Shown here: one piece after another, positions 8,238 to 17,069 of the stretch
How positions within the stretch are numbered: the first letter of the stretch is position 1
How the letters are laid out: every line of letters starts with the position of its first letter
Notes under the pieces: model-generated
Seen by the model: the letters and a program-made list of their open reading frames with translations, nothing else
What the model was told of the DNA's origin: nothing
Databases searched by the model: none
Assembly: GCF_018613835.1 (NCBI RefSeq)
Contig: NZ_JAGGPM010000029.1
Location: 1 to 64,000, forward strand
Reading direction: 5' to 3'
Length of the DNA stretch: 64,000 nucleotides
From: Arthrobacter sp. ISL-5
GTDB taxonomy: Bacteria; Actinomycetota; Actinomycetes; Actinomycetales; Micrococcaceae
Program-made: the position numbers and the translations under genes

Positions 8238-9857
8238 TCAGCGCTCCGGGTGCAGTTCCTTCCTCCAGAGCACCGTGCCGTTGGCGTTGCGGAGGCTGAC
8301 GGTGAAGACGTCGTCCTCGCCGAGGTCCACGTGGCCGAAGTACTGGCTTTCGCCGTTGCGCGGGGACTGGTTGGCGTAGGCGCCGGCCTTGAAGAACGCC
8401 ACCTCCGGGCCGAAGGTGGCGTCCATCTGGCCGGGGCCGAACGTCCCGGCGTTGATGGGACCGGCCACGAATTCCCAGAACGGGTCGAAGTCCTGGAAGG
8501 CGGCCCGCTCGGGCGAGTAGTGGTGGGCGGCGCAGTAGTGGACGTCGGCCGTGAGCCACACGACGTTTTTAACCCGGTTGCGCTTGAACGCGGACAGCAC
8601 CCCGGCGATCTCGAGTTCCTTGCCCAAGGGGGCGTCGGCGTCGCGGTTTGAGAGGGACTCCTGGTTGACGGGGCCGTCCGGCACGATGATGCCGAGCGGG
8701 AGGTCGGCGGAAATCACCTTCCAGGTGGCCTTGGATTTGCTGACTTCGCGGATCAGCCACCGGGCCTGTTCCTCGCCGAGGATGTGGGTCAGGCTCGTTT
8801 CCTTGCCGTCCGTGTTCGGGTCCTTGAAGGTGCGCATGTCCAGGCAGAAGATGTCCAGCTGCGGGCCGCGGGAAATCTTGCGGTAGATGCGGGCGGGCTC
8901 GAAGCCGGTGCTGCCGTCGCTCAGCTGGGCGATCGGCTGGTATTCCTGCCAGGCCTGGCGGCCGCGGGCGGCGAGCACGTCCACCCGGTGCTCGGTGTAG
9001 CGGGAGTCGGTGAGGATCTCGCCGGGGTACCAGTTGTTGGTGGTTTCGTGGTCGTCCCACTGGGCGATCACCGGCACCTCGGCGTACATGGCGCGGACGT
9101 TGCGGTCCATGAGATTGTAGCGGTGCCGGCCGCGGTACTCGTTGAGCGTCTCGGCCACCTTGGACACCTCCTCGGTCACGAGGTTGCGCCAGACCTGCCC
9201 GTCCGGCTCGGTGACCTGCGCGGCGATGGGGCCGTCGGCGTAGATGGTGTCGCCGGAGTGGATGAAGAAGTCCGGCTTGGTGGCAAGCATGGCCGCGTAG
9301 CCGCGCATGCCGCCGATCTCCTCGTTGATGCCCCAGCCCTGGCCGGCGGTATCGCCGCTCCACACGAAGCTCTGCCGGCGCGGCGTGCGGCCGTTGCTGA
9401 GCGTGCCGGTTCCGGGGGCCGTGCTGAAGGAGCCGCGCCCGGTTTCGCCTGCCTGGCCCTCGGGGTCCTCGAAGTGCATGGTCAGCGCGAACCGCGTACC
9501 GGCCGGCAGGTCGCGGGCGTTGATCTTGGACGTGAAGTCGGTGGCCTCGCTGGCGGCGGTCCCCCGCAGCACCCGCCGGAAGGCGCGGCTGCCGCTGAGC
9601 GGGGACCCGCCGTCGTCGACCGCCAGCAGGCTGGCCACCAGCCGGCCGGGACCCGACGCGCGGGACCACAGGACGCCGGAATCGGCGGTGACATCGCCGG
9701 TGGCGATGCCGGACGGAAGGGTCAGTCGGTTGCGGACCAGCGCGACGCCGGAGGGCCGGGCGGCGTGGGCGGGCGCGACTAGCGAAGGGGCGACGGCGGC
9801 AGCACCGGCAGCGGCGATGGCACCTTTGAGGATGTTTCGGCGGGTGAAAGGAGTCAT
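8238..9857 (-). CDS. phoD: PhoD-type alkaline phosphatase, Tat-exported, 539 aa
   Basis: The N-terminus (RRNILKGAIAAAGAAAV ... PAHA) is a twin-arginine signal, as is typical of PhoD enzymes, which fold and take up Ca and Fe in the cytosol before export. After an N-terminal Ig-like region, the catalytic part contains the family motifs GDTIYAD (near residue 200), WDDHETTNNW (near 260) and LTADVHYCAAHHY (near 450). It acts outside the membrane on phosphodiesters and phosphomonoesters and is usually induced by phosphate starvation, although no Pho box is evident here. Length is normal. AGGAT lies before the ATG at 9857. The TetR gene upstream is read in the same direction but 57 bases apart. Confidence 0.92.
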   Translation of the reverse strand: MTPFTRRNILKGAIAAAGAAAVAPSLVAPAHAARPSGVALVRNRLTLPSGIATGDVTADSGVLWSRASGPGRLVASLLAVDDGGSPLSGSRAFRRVLRGTAASEATDFTSKINARDLPAGTRFALTMHFEDPEGQAGETGRGSFSTAPGTGTLSNGRTPRRQSFVWSGDTAGQGWGINEEIGGMRGYAAMLATKPDFFIHSGDTIYADGPIAAQVTEPDGQVWRNLVTEEVSKVAETLNEYRGRHRYNLMDRNVRAMYAEVPVIAQWDDHETTNNWYPGEILTDSRYTEHRVDVLAARGRQAWQEYQPIAQLSDGSTGFEPARIYRKISRGPQLDIFCLDMRTFKDPNTDGKETSLTHILGEEQARWLIREVSKSKATWKVISADLPLGIIVPDGPVNQESLSNRDADAPLGKELEIAGVLSAFKRNRVKNVVWLTADVHYCAAHHYSPERAAFQDFDPFWEFVAGPINAGTFGPGQMDATFGPEVAFFKAGAYANQSPRNGESQYFGHVDLGEDDVFTVSLRNANGTVLWRKELHPER

Positions 9858-9914
9858 GCTGCCATCCTTGACCGGCGGCGTGAACCGGCGGCGACGGCGG
9901 TGTGAACGCTCGCG

Positions 9915-10538
9915 TTACGTCGGGTTTCCCGCTGACGGGTCGACGCCGAACAGCGGCAGCACCACTTGGTCCACAACCTCCACCAGGAAGTCATCGTCGA
10001 TCGGCCCGGAACCGAAGATGAACCGTTGCCGCAATAGGGCAGGACCGGCCTCGATCCTGAAGTCGGTCACGAGGTCCGGATCGCATTCGCCCCGTTTGAC
10101 CGCGTTGGCGAGGATTTCCCGCATCATCCTGCTGGCGTTTCCGCGCGCGAATTCCCGGACCTCGGCGGCAACGTCGGGGTTCTGCAAGGCCTCACCCAGC
10201 ACTCCGCGCATGGCCTGTCCCACTATCCCTTCCAGCAGCCGACCCCCTTGCCGCATGACCGTCAGGGTATCCAGGCGCAGGCTGCCGGTATTCGGGACGG
10301 TGTCGGGGCCGGGCATCGCCTCGTAGGCCGCGTCCAGCACCAGGGCGGCGCGGCCGGGCCAGCGACGGTAGAGCGAGGCTTTGCTGGCGCGCGCACGTTC
10401 GGCGACGCGGTCCATGGTCAGGGCGGAGTAGCCGGATTCGGCGATCTCGGCCAGGACGGCATCGAAGATCGCCCGGTTCAGCACCGCACCGCGGCGGCGC
10501 GGCAGCGTTCGGTGGTCCGGGCCCGGCACAACGGTCAC
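9915..10538 (-). CDS. TetR-family repressor, last gene of an efflux operon, 207 aa
   Basis: Residues 20-65 form the TetR helix-turn-helix (ALTMDRVAERARASKASLYRRW). The rest is the variable helical ligand and dimer domain, with a C-terminal part common in actinobacterial TetR proteins. The start is GTG at 10538, overlapping the stop of the upstream phosphotransferase gene as GTGA, so translation is coupled. As the third gene of the MFS-phosphotransferase-TetR operon it probably represses its own operon through the palindrome at 14593-14613. The ligand would be a substrate of the pump or enzyme, which the sequence does not reveal. Confidence 0.9.
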   Translation of the reverse strand: MTVVPGPDHRTLPRRRGAVLNRAIFDAVLAEIAESGYSALTMDRVAERARASKASLYRRWPGRAALVLDAAYEAMPGPDTVPNTGSLRLDTLTVMRQGGRLLEGIVGQAMRGVLGEALQNPDVAAEVREFARGNASRMMREILANAVKRGECDPDLVTDFRIEAGPALLRQRFIFGSGPIDDDFLVEVVDQVVLPLFGVDPSAGNPT

Positions 10539-13027
10539 GCCGGTTGCTCCGGATCTGCCGCAGTGACCCGGCCGCGGGTGCCGTCCACAAGAACCAGCTG
10601 GCCGTCCTGCAAGGCGCTGGTGCCCGACCCGGTGCCCATGACAGCGGGGATCCCGTATTCCCGGGCGACGATGGCGGCATGGGAAGCAATGCCGCCGGCG
10701 TCCACCACAACGGCGGCCGCGCGCTGGAACAGTGGCGTCCAGGACGGATTGGTATAGGGGCAGACAAGGATCTCGCCGCTGCGGAGCAGCCCGAATTCGT
10801 CCGGCCCCCGGATGATCCGTACCGTGCCGGTGGCCTGGCCGCGGCTGGCCGGCATGCCGGAAACCAGGGCGCCCGGCCTCCGGTGTCCGTGTGCGAACAA
10901 CGAGGCCGTATCCAGCAACGGAATACCCTCCAGTTCCCGGCGTTTCGCGGCCCTGGCCAGCACCAGACGGCGGTAGCGTTCCTGCTCCGCGGCCGGCAGC
11001 GCGCCGCCGTCGTCCATTCCCGCCAGTTCTTCAAAGCGCAGGTGATTTACGTCGGCCGGATCCGCCAGCACTCCGGCCTCGCACAGCCTTCGGCCCAGAT
11101 CCGACAGCGCGCGGCGCAGCGGCGGCAGCACCATGGTGGCGTAGAAGTGGCTGTCCTCGCGGAAGGCCGTCCCGGCCTTGGCGGCGGCGACGGCGGACAG
11201 CAGGTGCCGGCGCACGGCTGTGATTCGCAGGGCGGGATGCCGCTTCAGTTCCGCAAGTGCCTGGCCGGTTTGGTCTGCGGCCGGTCGCCGCTCGCCCATC
11301 ATCGACGTGATCAGCCCGAGAACCACTTCGGGGGCATCGGACCAGGTTGGTGAACTGCTCATCACCACGCTGACGGTTTCGCGGTGCCCGTATTCGGCCA
11401 GGAATGCGTGGAAACGTGCGTGGAACTCCGTGAATTCCGGGTCGTGCTCCACACGGGAGAGCAGTTCGCCCGGTGCCAGCTCCGTGAAGGCCCGGGCCAG
11501 CCCGCCATGGGACCGGACCCGATCCGCCAGGTCCTCCAGCGCCCGGTTCGCCTGGCTGGTGCGGGTTTCCGCACCTGCGATGAGTGCCGGGCCAAGGTGC
11601 CGCTTGCCGAGCAGCAGGAGCATCAGCCGCAGCTTCAGCTGCGGAACAAAGGCTCCCGGCAGGTATGAGATCCGCAGCTCGGTGATCCCGCGCATCGTGG
11701 CGAAGGCATCCTCCGCGAAACCGACCACCCCTCGCCAGGACATGGACCGCGGATCCTGCCCTGCCAGCCGCCGGACGTTCTCCAGGAACGTGGCGAACCT
11801 GCTGTCGTCGGTCCACCGGGCCGGATTGAACCGGCGGGCACGGCGCGCCACGGAAAGCGGGACGCCGAGGGTGCGCAGCGTGGGGCGCGGGACCGGCGGA
11901 ACCAGCCGGATCACCACTCCATCTTCCTCCGGCAGGAGCTCCTTCACCGGCGGGAAGATGACCCCGACGCTGCCGGCCATGCCGTGGAGCATGGCCAGGA
12001 TTCCACGCTGCATCCAGCCCGACACATCCAGCGGATAGGGACGGTCCTGGAACATCTCCAGGAAGAACGGACCCATGAACCTCTGGAACGCGTTGAGGCG
12101 CATTGGCTGCGGCGGCAGTGCCGTCATCGGCCGCGCCTGAAGCACGGACAGGCACCCGCCGGTGATGGCCCATTCCATGTCCTGCGGCCGCCCGAAATGC
12201 TCCTGGGCCCGCACTGCCAGGCGCGCCAGTTCCGCCAACTGCTCTTCGCCGAGGGCAGCCCCCGGGCTGCCCGTGCCGGCACCCTCCTCCGTGCCCCCGC
12301 CCGCCAGGGCGCGGATGACAACCTCGTGCGCGCCCGGAGTGAACGTTCGCGTCCGGCCGGTGCTGTCCAGCACGTAGTGCTCCGGCGTGACGCGTCCGGA
12401 AACCACAGCCTCGCCCAGGCCGGGGCTGGCGTCGACCACAATTTCGCCGCGTTCGCCCGTCACCGGGTTCGCGCTGAACAAGACCCCGGCGGTGTCCGCC
12501 GGCACCATGTCCTGAACGACGACGGCGATGGAAACCTCCCGCGGGTCGATCCGCTGGCGCTGCCGGTAGGCGATGGCGCGGTCCGTCCACAGCGAGGCCC
12601 AACAATCCACCACGGCCCGGATGACCGCCTGCTCGCCGACGATATTCAGGAACGTGTCCTGTTGCCCGGCAAACGCGGCACCTGGCAGGTCTTCGGAGGT
12701 GGCACTGGAACGCACGGCCACCGGTCCGCTTCCCAAGGCTGCGTAGGCCGCAGCGATGTCCGCGGAGACGCGCGCCGGTATTTGCGCGTCCGTAAACAGG
12801 GCCCGGATCCGTGCCCCGGCGTTTTCGGCGTCCAGCAATCTCTCCAGCTCGGCGCCCAGACTGGTTTCCACCAGCAGGGTGGCGTAGGCCGCGGTGGTGA
12901 CGACGAAGCCCGCAGGAACCGGGAAACCGTGGCGCACGAGTTCGCCGAGATTCGCGCCCTTCCCGCCCGCCGACGCAAGGTCCGCGGCGCCGAAGTCGGC
13001 GAGCGTACCCGTAAATTTCTCAGTCAT
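10535..13027 (-). CDS. PEP-synthase-like phosphotransferase, resembles rifampicin phosphotransferase, 830 aa
   Basis: Three parts are visible. Residues 1-310 are a PEP-synthase-type ATP-binding domain (SAGGKGANLGEL, VAVRSSATSEDLPGA, SFAGQQ-like FAGQQDTFLN, VQDMVPAD, GLGEAVVSG). A middle helical region of about 400 residues has no sugar or pyruvate site I recognise. Residues about 740-830 are the swivelling phosphohistidine domain with GGIASHAAIVAREYGIPAVMGTG, cut here as GGIASHAAIVARE. This order and length match rifampicin phosphotransferase (Rph), which transfers the beta-phosphate of ATP to the drug, but the middle domain sets the substrate and I cannot confirm rifampicin. It overlaps the MFS gene by 8 bases and the TetR gene by 4, which supports joint action in drug resistance. 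Confidence 0.8.
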   Translation of the reverse strand: MTEKFTGTLADFGAADLASAGGKGANLGELVRHGFPVPAGFVVTTAAYATLLVETSLGAELERLLDAENAGARIRALFTDAQIPARVSADIAAAYAALGSGPVAVRSSATSEDLPGAAFAGQQDTFLNIVGEQAVIRAVVDCWASLWTDRAIAYRQRQRIDPREVSIAVVVQDMVPADTAGVLFSANPVTGERGEIVVDASPGLGEAVVSGRVTPEHYVLDSTGRTRTFTPGAHEVVIRALAGGGTEEGAGTGSPGAALGEEQLAELARLAVRAQEHFGRPQDMEWAITGGCLSVLQARPMTALPPQPMRLNAFQRFMGPFFLEMFQDRPYPLDVSGWMQRGILAMLHGMAGSVGVIFPPVKELLPEEDGVVIRLVPPVPRPTLRTLGVPLSVARRARRFNPARWTDDSRFATFLENVRRLAGQDPRSMSWRGVVGFAEDAFATMRGITELRISYLPGAFVPQLKLRLMLLLLGKRHLGPALIAGAETRTSQANRALEDLADRVRSHGGLARAFTELAPGELLSRVEHDPEFTEFHARFHAFLAEYGHRETVSVVMSSSPTWSDAPEVVLGLITSMMGERRPAADQTGQALAELKRHPALRITAVRRHLLSAVAAAKAGTAFREDSHFYATMVLPPLRRALSDLGRRLCEAGVLADPADVNHLRFEELAGMDDGGALPAAEQERYRRLVLARAAKRRELEGIPLLDTASLFAHGHRRPGALVSGMPASRGQATGTVRIIRGPDEFGLLRSGEILVCPYTNPSWTPLFQRAAAVVVDAGGIASHAAIVAREYGIPAVMGTGSGTSALQDGQLVLVDGTRGRVTAADPEQPA

Positions 13028-14576
13028 CCGAGGCTCCTGGGGGACGGGGGGTGGGGTTGGAGCGGCCCTGGCCGGCGTCGGAATGCGCCGTGGTGCGCAG
13101 TTCCCGTTCCGGCAGGGAAAGAGTCAGCACGAAGGCAATCCCGAGCACGATCGCCGCGTAGCCGAAGGCAGGCGGCAGCGCCTGACCGAAGGCCGCGGCC
13201 ACGGCGGAGCGGTCCGCCTCCGGCAGCTCAGCCAGCATTTTCGGGGTGAGCGAATTGATCCTGTCGCCGAGTTGGTCTGCCAGTCCTGCGGGGACCGCAG
13301 CGGCGAAACGCACGGTGATGAGCGATCCCAGCACGGCCACGCCCACGGAGCTGCCCACCTGCCGCAGGAACGTCACGGTGGAGGTGGCGGCACCGAGATC
13401 GGGCAGTTCCACGGAGTTCTGCACCACAAGCACCATGACCTGCATGACCAGGCCGATCCCCAGTCCAAGCAGCAGCATGGCCACCAGGACCAGCAAGACG
13501 CTGCTCGTCGAATCCAAGGTGCTGAACAGCCACATCCCGGGCGCCGCCAGCAGCGTCCCGGCGATCGGGTACTGCTTGTAGCGCCCGGTGCGCGTAATCA
13601 GCAGCCCGGAGGCCGCCATTGTCAGCAGAATGCTGGCTACCAAACCAACCAGCACAGCTCCGGACGCTGTGGCGCTCAGGCCCATCCCGACCTGCAGGAA
13701 GGCTGGCAGGTAGCTGACGGCCGCGAACATGGCGAAACCGAGGAGGAAGCTGATCGCCGTCGGAATGGTGAAGGCCGGGTCGCGGAACAGGGCCAGGGGG
13801 ATGATCGGATCGGCGGCCACGCGCGCCGTCAGGAGCCAGCCGGCCAGCGACGCCGCGGCCGCCACTGCGAGGACCGGAACCAGCCAGGGGGGACCGGCAT
13901 AATTGCCCACGCTGCACAGCAGGATGATCGCCACGATGGCCAGGCTCAGCAGTGCCGCCCCGCCGTAGTCGATGCGGCGGCCCCGCGGTGGCGCCGGCAG
14001 GTGCAGGGCCAGCGAAACGACGGCGAGGGCCGCGAGTCCCACCGGCACGTAGCCGTAGAAGATCCAACGCCAGGACAGCCTGTCCACCACCGCCCCGCCG
14101 GCCAGGGGGCCTACGACAGCCGCCACGATGTAGGCCACTCCGATGATGCCGAGGAACCTCCCGCGCTCCCGCGGGCTGACGAGCTCCCCGATGATCGCCT
14201 GGGCCCCGATCATCAGACCGCCGCCGCCAATCCCCTGCACGGCCCGGGAGGCGATGAGTTCGGGCACCGACTGCGCCAGTCCGCACAGGACGGCGCCGAC
14301 GACGAACAGAACCAGCGAAGCCTGCAGGACACGCTTGCGGCCGAAGGCGTCCCCCAGTTTTCCGGTGAGGGGCATGGCCGCCGTAGCTGCAACCAGATAC
14401 CCGGTAATGATGGCGGGCATCTGGTCCAAACCGCCCAGGTCACCGGCAACGGTCGGCAGGGCGGCAGCCATCACCGTTTGGTCCAGAGCCCCCAGAAACA
14501 TCACCAGCAGGATTCCCGGAAGCGCCGCACGGATGGCCGCCGGCACTGCGGGCTGTCTGCGTTGCTTGCTGCCCAT
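13020..14576 (-). CDS. DHA2-family (14-helix) drug efflux transporter, 518 aa
   Basis: Fourteen hydrophobic segments are visible. The motifs of drug:proton antiporters are present: LDQTVMAAALPTVAGDL in helix 1, KLGDAFGRKRV in the loop between helices 2 and 3, and GGGGLMIGAQAIIGE (motif C-like) in helix 5. It is the first gene of a three-gene operon and overlaps the phosphotransferase start by 8 bases. The palindrome at 14593-14613 lies only 17 bases upstream of the ATG, where a bound repressor would block transcription. It probably exports a hydrophobic drug, perhaps the compound the neighbouring enzyme modifies. Confidence 0.92.
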   Translation of the reverse strand: MGSKQRRQPAVPAAIRAALPGILLVMFLGALDQTVMAAALPTVAGDLGGLDQMPAIITGYLVAATAAMPLTGKLGDAFGRKRVLQASLVLFVVGAVLCGLAQSVPELIASRAVQGIGGGGLMIGAQAIIGELVSPRERGRFLGIIGVAYIVAAVVGPLAGGAVVDRLSWRWIFYGYVPVGLAALAVVSLALHLPAPPRGRRIDYGGAALLSLAIVAIILLCSVGNYAGPPWLVPVLAVAAAASLAGWLLTARVAADPIIPLALFRDPAFTIPTAISFLLGFAMFAAVSYLPAFLQVGMGLSATASGAVLVGLVASILLTMAASGLLITRTGRYKQYPIAGTLLAAPGMWLFSTLDSTSSVLLVLVAMLLLGLGIGLVMQVMVLVVQNSVELPDLGAATSTVTFLRQVGSSVGVAVLGSLITVRFAAAVPAGLADQLGDRINSLTPKMLAELPEADRSAVAAAFGQALPPAFGYAAIVLGIAFVLTLSLPERELRTTAHSDAGQGRSNPTPRPPGASDD

Positions 14577-14592
14577 TGAAGGGTCCCGGAGA

Positions 14593-14613
14593 TAGAGAAC
14601 TGTTAGTTCTCTA
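14593..14613. promoter_or_regulatory. TetR operator upstream of the efflux operon
   Basis: TAGAGAACT-GTT-AGTTCTCTA has perfect 9-base arms and a 3-base spacer. It lies 17-37 bases upstream of the MFS start. The likely ligand is the TetR protein encoded at 9915-10538, the last gene of this operon. Confidence 0.8.
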
Positions 14614-14667
14614 CAAGCTACGCCGCCCTCTCAGGGTGCGCAAGGTTCTGTGGATGAGGGTCCCGCC

Positions 14668-14709
14668 AAACACCCAGGGCCCGGCGGGGAGGCCGGGCCC
14701 TGGGTGTTT
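14668..14709 (-). terminator. Terminator, 18-bp perfect stem with T/A tracts
   Basis: AAACACCCAGGGCCCGGC (14668-14685) pairs perfectly with 14692-14709 around a 6-base loop. It lies 31 bases beyond the stop of the secreted-protein gene that ends at 14740, and separates it from the efflux operon. The reverse strand has no long T-run beyond the AAA/TTT of the stem itself. Confidence 0.8.
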
Positions 14710-14739
14710 TGCCAGCCGGCGTCGCCGGCTGCCGGAAGG

Positions 14740-15234
14740 TCAGTTCGACATCGATGTGGAGGAGCTGGTGCGCCACCCCGTGTACGCGGACCAGATTCCG
14801 TTGCTGCCTTCCTGCCACCTCGTCTTCTGGTAGACCTCCTCGTTTCCGATTTCGCCGTTGACCAGTGTCCGGACGTTGGAGATCGTCACCAGTCCGCTCG
14901 CGTAGTTCAGGTGGCGGCTGAAGTACGAGGTGCCGAGGTGGTCGTCACCGTTGGGCCAGTCGTCTTCCTCCCATCGCTCCTGGGTGATGTTGATGTAGCG
15001 GTCGCTGTAGCAGCGGACCTGGATCCGGTAGTCCACCAGCTTGACGCCCGACGAATTGAACCCGGCGAAGACCGGCTTCAGCGGGGTGACCGAGCAGGCG
15101 TAGTTTGTGACGGCTGCCTGGGCGGGGGCGGCCAAGGCAAAAGGCACGGACACCATTCCCAGTCCGATCACCGACAGCAGGGCGAGCTTGCGGCGGACGG
15201 GGTGGGACTTTTTGTTTACTGATGATTTGAACAA
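14740..15234 (-). CDS. Secreted hypothetical protein, 164 aa
   Basis: I choose the TTG at 15234: AGGAGC (15241-15246) lies six bases upstream, and the resulting N-terminus is a clear Sec signal, with KKSHPVRRKLALLSVIGL then VPFALAAPAQAA (cleavage after about residue 41). A longer reading from 15366 would bury the signal. The mature part of about 120 residues contains two cysteines (YACSVTP and VRCYSDRY) that may form a disulfide, and is rich in Tyr, Trp, Asn and Ser. It looks like a small extracellular beta protein. I do not recognise the family. It is monocistronic, ending in the terminator at 14668. Confidence 0.75.
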   Translation of the reverse strand: MFKSSVNKKSHPVRRKLALLSVIGLGMVSVPFALAAPAQAAVTNYACSVTPLKPVFAGFNSSGVKLVDYRIQVRCYSDRYINITQERWEEDDWPNGDDHLGTSYFSRHLNYASGLVTISNVRTLVNGEIGNEEVYQKTRWQEGSNGIWSAYTGWRTSSSTSMSN

Positions 15235-15246
15235 GGGAGTGCTCCT

Positions 15247-15776
15247 GAGGGACGATCCGTTTGGATGGGTGCGGTTTGGGTTGCGCTGCCCCGGCGGGGT
15301 CCGAGGCCGTTCCGGACTGCTTACTGCTTTCCTTGAATCCGGTAACTCAATAGTGAAACCGGGCACCCCTCCCCCGCTTCCGTGCTAGCACTGCAAGTCT
15401 CCGACGACCCTTAGGTGTGCCAGCGTCCCCCACCACGTCTCGATCCACAGTTCGATCCGCAGCACGACATGATTTATGAGAAATTACTAATACAAAAAAC
15501 TCTTCCCATTGGCTCGGAGCAGGGGCTAATATCCTGAATTGAGGCACTTATCAAGGAAGATAATGCCGAGAGCTGACCCTTACTTTTGAGTAAGGGAATA
15601 TGAGTGGAATTTTAGTGTGACGCACTATTATTTCGTGGCAACTCATTCGCAGAGTTCTCCCTCGAGAACCTGCCTGAATTTTTATCCCTGAGCACCCACG
15701 CCCATATTTTATGCGCAGGTCTCCGGCGACATTTTCGTCGTGCGCTTTCCCCACCACATCTTGGATGGAGTCTGTC
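15247..15776. other. AT-richer intergenic stretch between divergent secreted-protein genes
   Basis: No gene is supported over about 530 bases. Base composition falls visibly below the surroundings from 15470 to 15720. A short perfect inverted repeat, CCCTTAC-TTTTGA-GTAAGGG (15577-15596), could be an operator or weak hairpin. The stretch must carry the promoters of both flanking genes, but I could not fix their boxes. The composition suggests acquired DNA. Confidence 0.5.
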
Positions 15777-16241
15777 ATGAAAAAAATGTCAATTCTGGCT
15801 GCCCTTTTGCTCGGGCTGGTCACAGGTATCGGCCCGGTAGCCGCTGCACCGCCCGATCCCATCGGCTCGTTCACGTTCGTCAACCGAGACTGTGGCTACA
15901 GGATCGAGATAACAGTCACCGGCAAATCGGGAGTAAATGAACTTCCCGGCGGGGCCACCATCATCACCGCACCTGGACAGGAAGCGACCCTGACGAACAT
16001 AAAGACCGGCGAAAGCGTCACCTATGTTATAACGGGTGCCACGCACATCGACACGTCTTCTCCGGGTCTGCAAGTAATCACATCCACGGGCAGAAATGTC
16101 CTCATTGTCCCTGAAGGCGACAGAGAAGGTCTTTACCTTACTCTCGGCACGGTGACCTTTGTGCTGGATGATAAAGGCCGCCAAGTTAGCGCCTTTGAGG
16201 GTCCGGGGCAAGTGACGGACATCTGCGCCCTTCTCGCCTAG
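15777..16241 (+). CDS. Secreted hypothetical protein, 154 aa
   Basis: ATG at 15777 is preceded by GGATGGAG and gives a textbook signal peptide (MKKMSILAALLLGLVTGIG, then PVAAA with cleavage near residue 24). A frame open from 15711 would put 22 unlikely residues before it. The mature protein has two cysteines (NRDCGYRIE near the start and TDICALL at the end) and predicted beta strands throughout (ATIITAPGQEATLTNI, SVTYVITGA). This resembles small actinobacterial secreted proteins of unknown role. It is somewhat AT-richer than neighbouring genes. It is monocistronic and closed by a strong terminator at 16267. Confidence 0.8.
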   Translation: MKKMSILAALLLGLVTGIGPVAAAPPDPIGSFTFVNRDCGYRIEITVTGKSGVNELPGGATIITAPGQEATLTNIKTGESVTYVITGATHIDTSSPGLQVITSTGRNVLIVPEGDREGLYLTLGTVTFVLDDKGRQVSAFEGPGQVTDICALLA

Positions 16242-16266
16242 CAGCGCAGACCGCATTCCTACCGAA

Positions 16267-16320
16267 GCACGACGGCGGGTGGCCGGCATTTCTGCCGGCC
16301 ACCCGCCGTCGTGCGTTTTT
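16267..16320 (+). terminator. Rho-independent terminator, 22-bp perfect stem plus T-run
   Basis: GCACGACGGCGGGTGGCCGG plus CA (16267-16288) pairs perfectly with 16293-16314 around a TTTC loop and is followed by GTTTTT. It starts 26 bases after the stop codon. It is the best example of the hairpin family that recurs at 2428 and 7688. Confidence 0.92.
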
Positions 16321-16339
16321 GTTATGGTGCGGGTCAGCG

Positions 16340-16801
16340 CTATGGCACATGATCCACGAACGGCACCTGGGCGACGTACTGCTGATAAAGCTTCAGCGCC
16401 TCGTCGATGGCGATGTGGCCAAAACTCAACGTCACCTGCAGCCCTTCCAGTTGCGCGTTTGCGGTCTCGGCCGCGCTCACCTTCTCGGCGAGTGCGTGTG
16501 AATTGGCAAAGTTCGTGGCCAAGGCCGCGGCGACGGAACAAATGACGGCGGCAAGGCACAGGAAGCGCCACACCACGGAGTCGTCATCGAGCGAGAAGAT
16601 GCCGCGGACCGCTTCGGTGAATCCCGTGCCGCCGACAGCCGGGCCGGCGGTGAGCATGGCGGCCAGCGCGCTGCCCACGATGCTGATGTTGGAGAGCTTG
16701 TTCCGGCGCGGCCGTTCCCGTCCAATGTACGAGCGGAGTGCCTGCTGCTTCTGGTCGATGCGGTCGGACAGCCGTTGCCGCGTATCCGCTGAGTCGTCCA
16801 T
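16340..16801 (-). CDS. Two-helix membrane protein, 153 aa
   Basis: The N-terminal 35 residues are charged and helical (RQRLSDRIDQKQQALRSYIG). Two membrane segments follow: about 38-57 (ISIVGSALAAMLTAGPAVGG) and about 80-97 (FLCLAAVICSVAAALATNF). The C-terminal 50 residues are helical and soluble (SHALAEKVSAAETANAQLEG). This layout of two helices followed by a helical tail resembles SLATT-type proteins, which are predicted membrane effectors in some conflict systems. The resemblance is by layout only, and no nucleotide-sensing partner lies next to it. It stands alone, converging with the secreted-protein gene. Confidence 0.7.
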   Translation of the reverse strand: MDDSADTRQRLSDRIDQKQQALRSYIGRERPRRNKLSNISIVGSALAAMLTAGPAVGGTGFTEAVRGIFSLDDDSVVWRFLCLAAVICSVAAALATNFANSHALAEKVSAAETANAQLEGLQVTLSFGHIAIDEALKLYQQYVAQVPFVDHVP

Positions 16802-17069
16802 GGTCCGCTACCTGCCTCCCGCTCCGATGATGCCTGCAGGGTCAGGATCCCACCGCCCGGAATGCCGGTCCAGACTCGACTGCTGCTCGCGGCGACTCCG
16901 CGGACGGTAGGCGGCGGACTGGCGGCGGCGGACCGACACGAAAACGGGACCGGTTTGTCTCTCTGTCCGGGGCACGCGGGCTTGTGTAGTTTTAGGTTCT
17001 AGTGGCGGGACTGCAAATGGCGCAGCCCCCGCCCAGCCTGACGCGAGCACCGGACGAGAGGCGACGAAC

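Noticed and set aside
11031..12605. 524-codon frame overlapping the Rph-like gene on the same strand
   Set aside because: Composition is Gly/Arg/Pro-rich and it lacks motifs; the chosen frame has ATP-binding and phosphohistidine motifs throughout.
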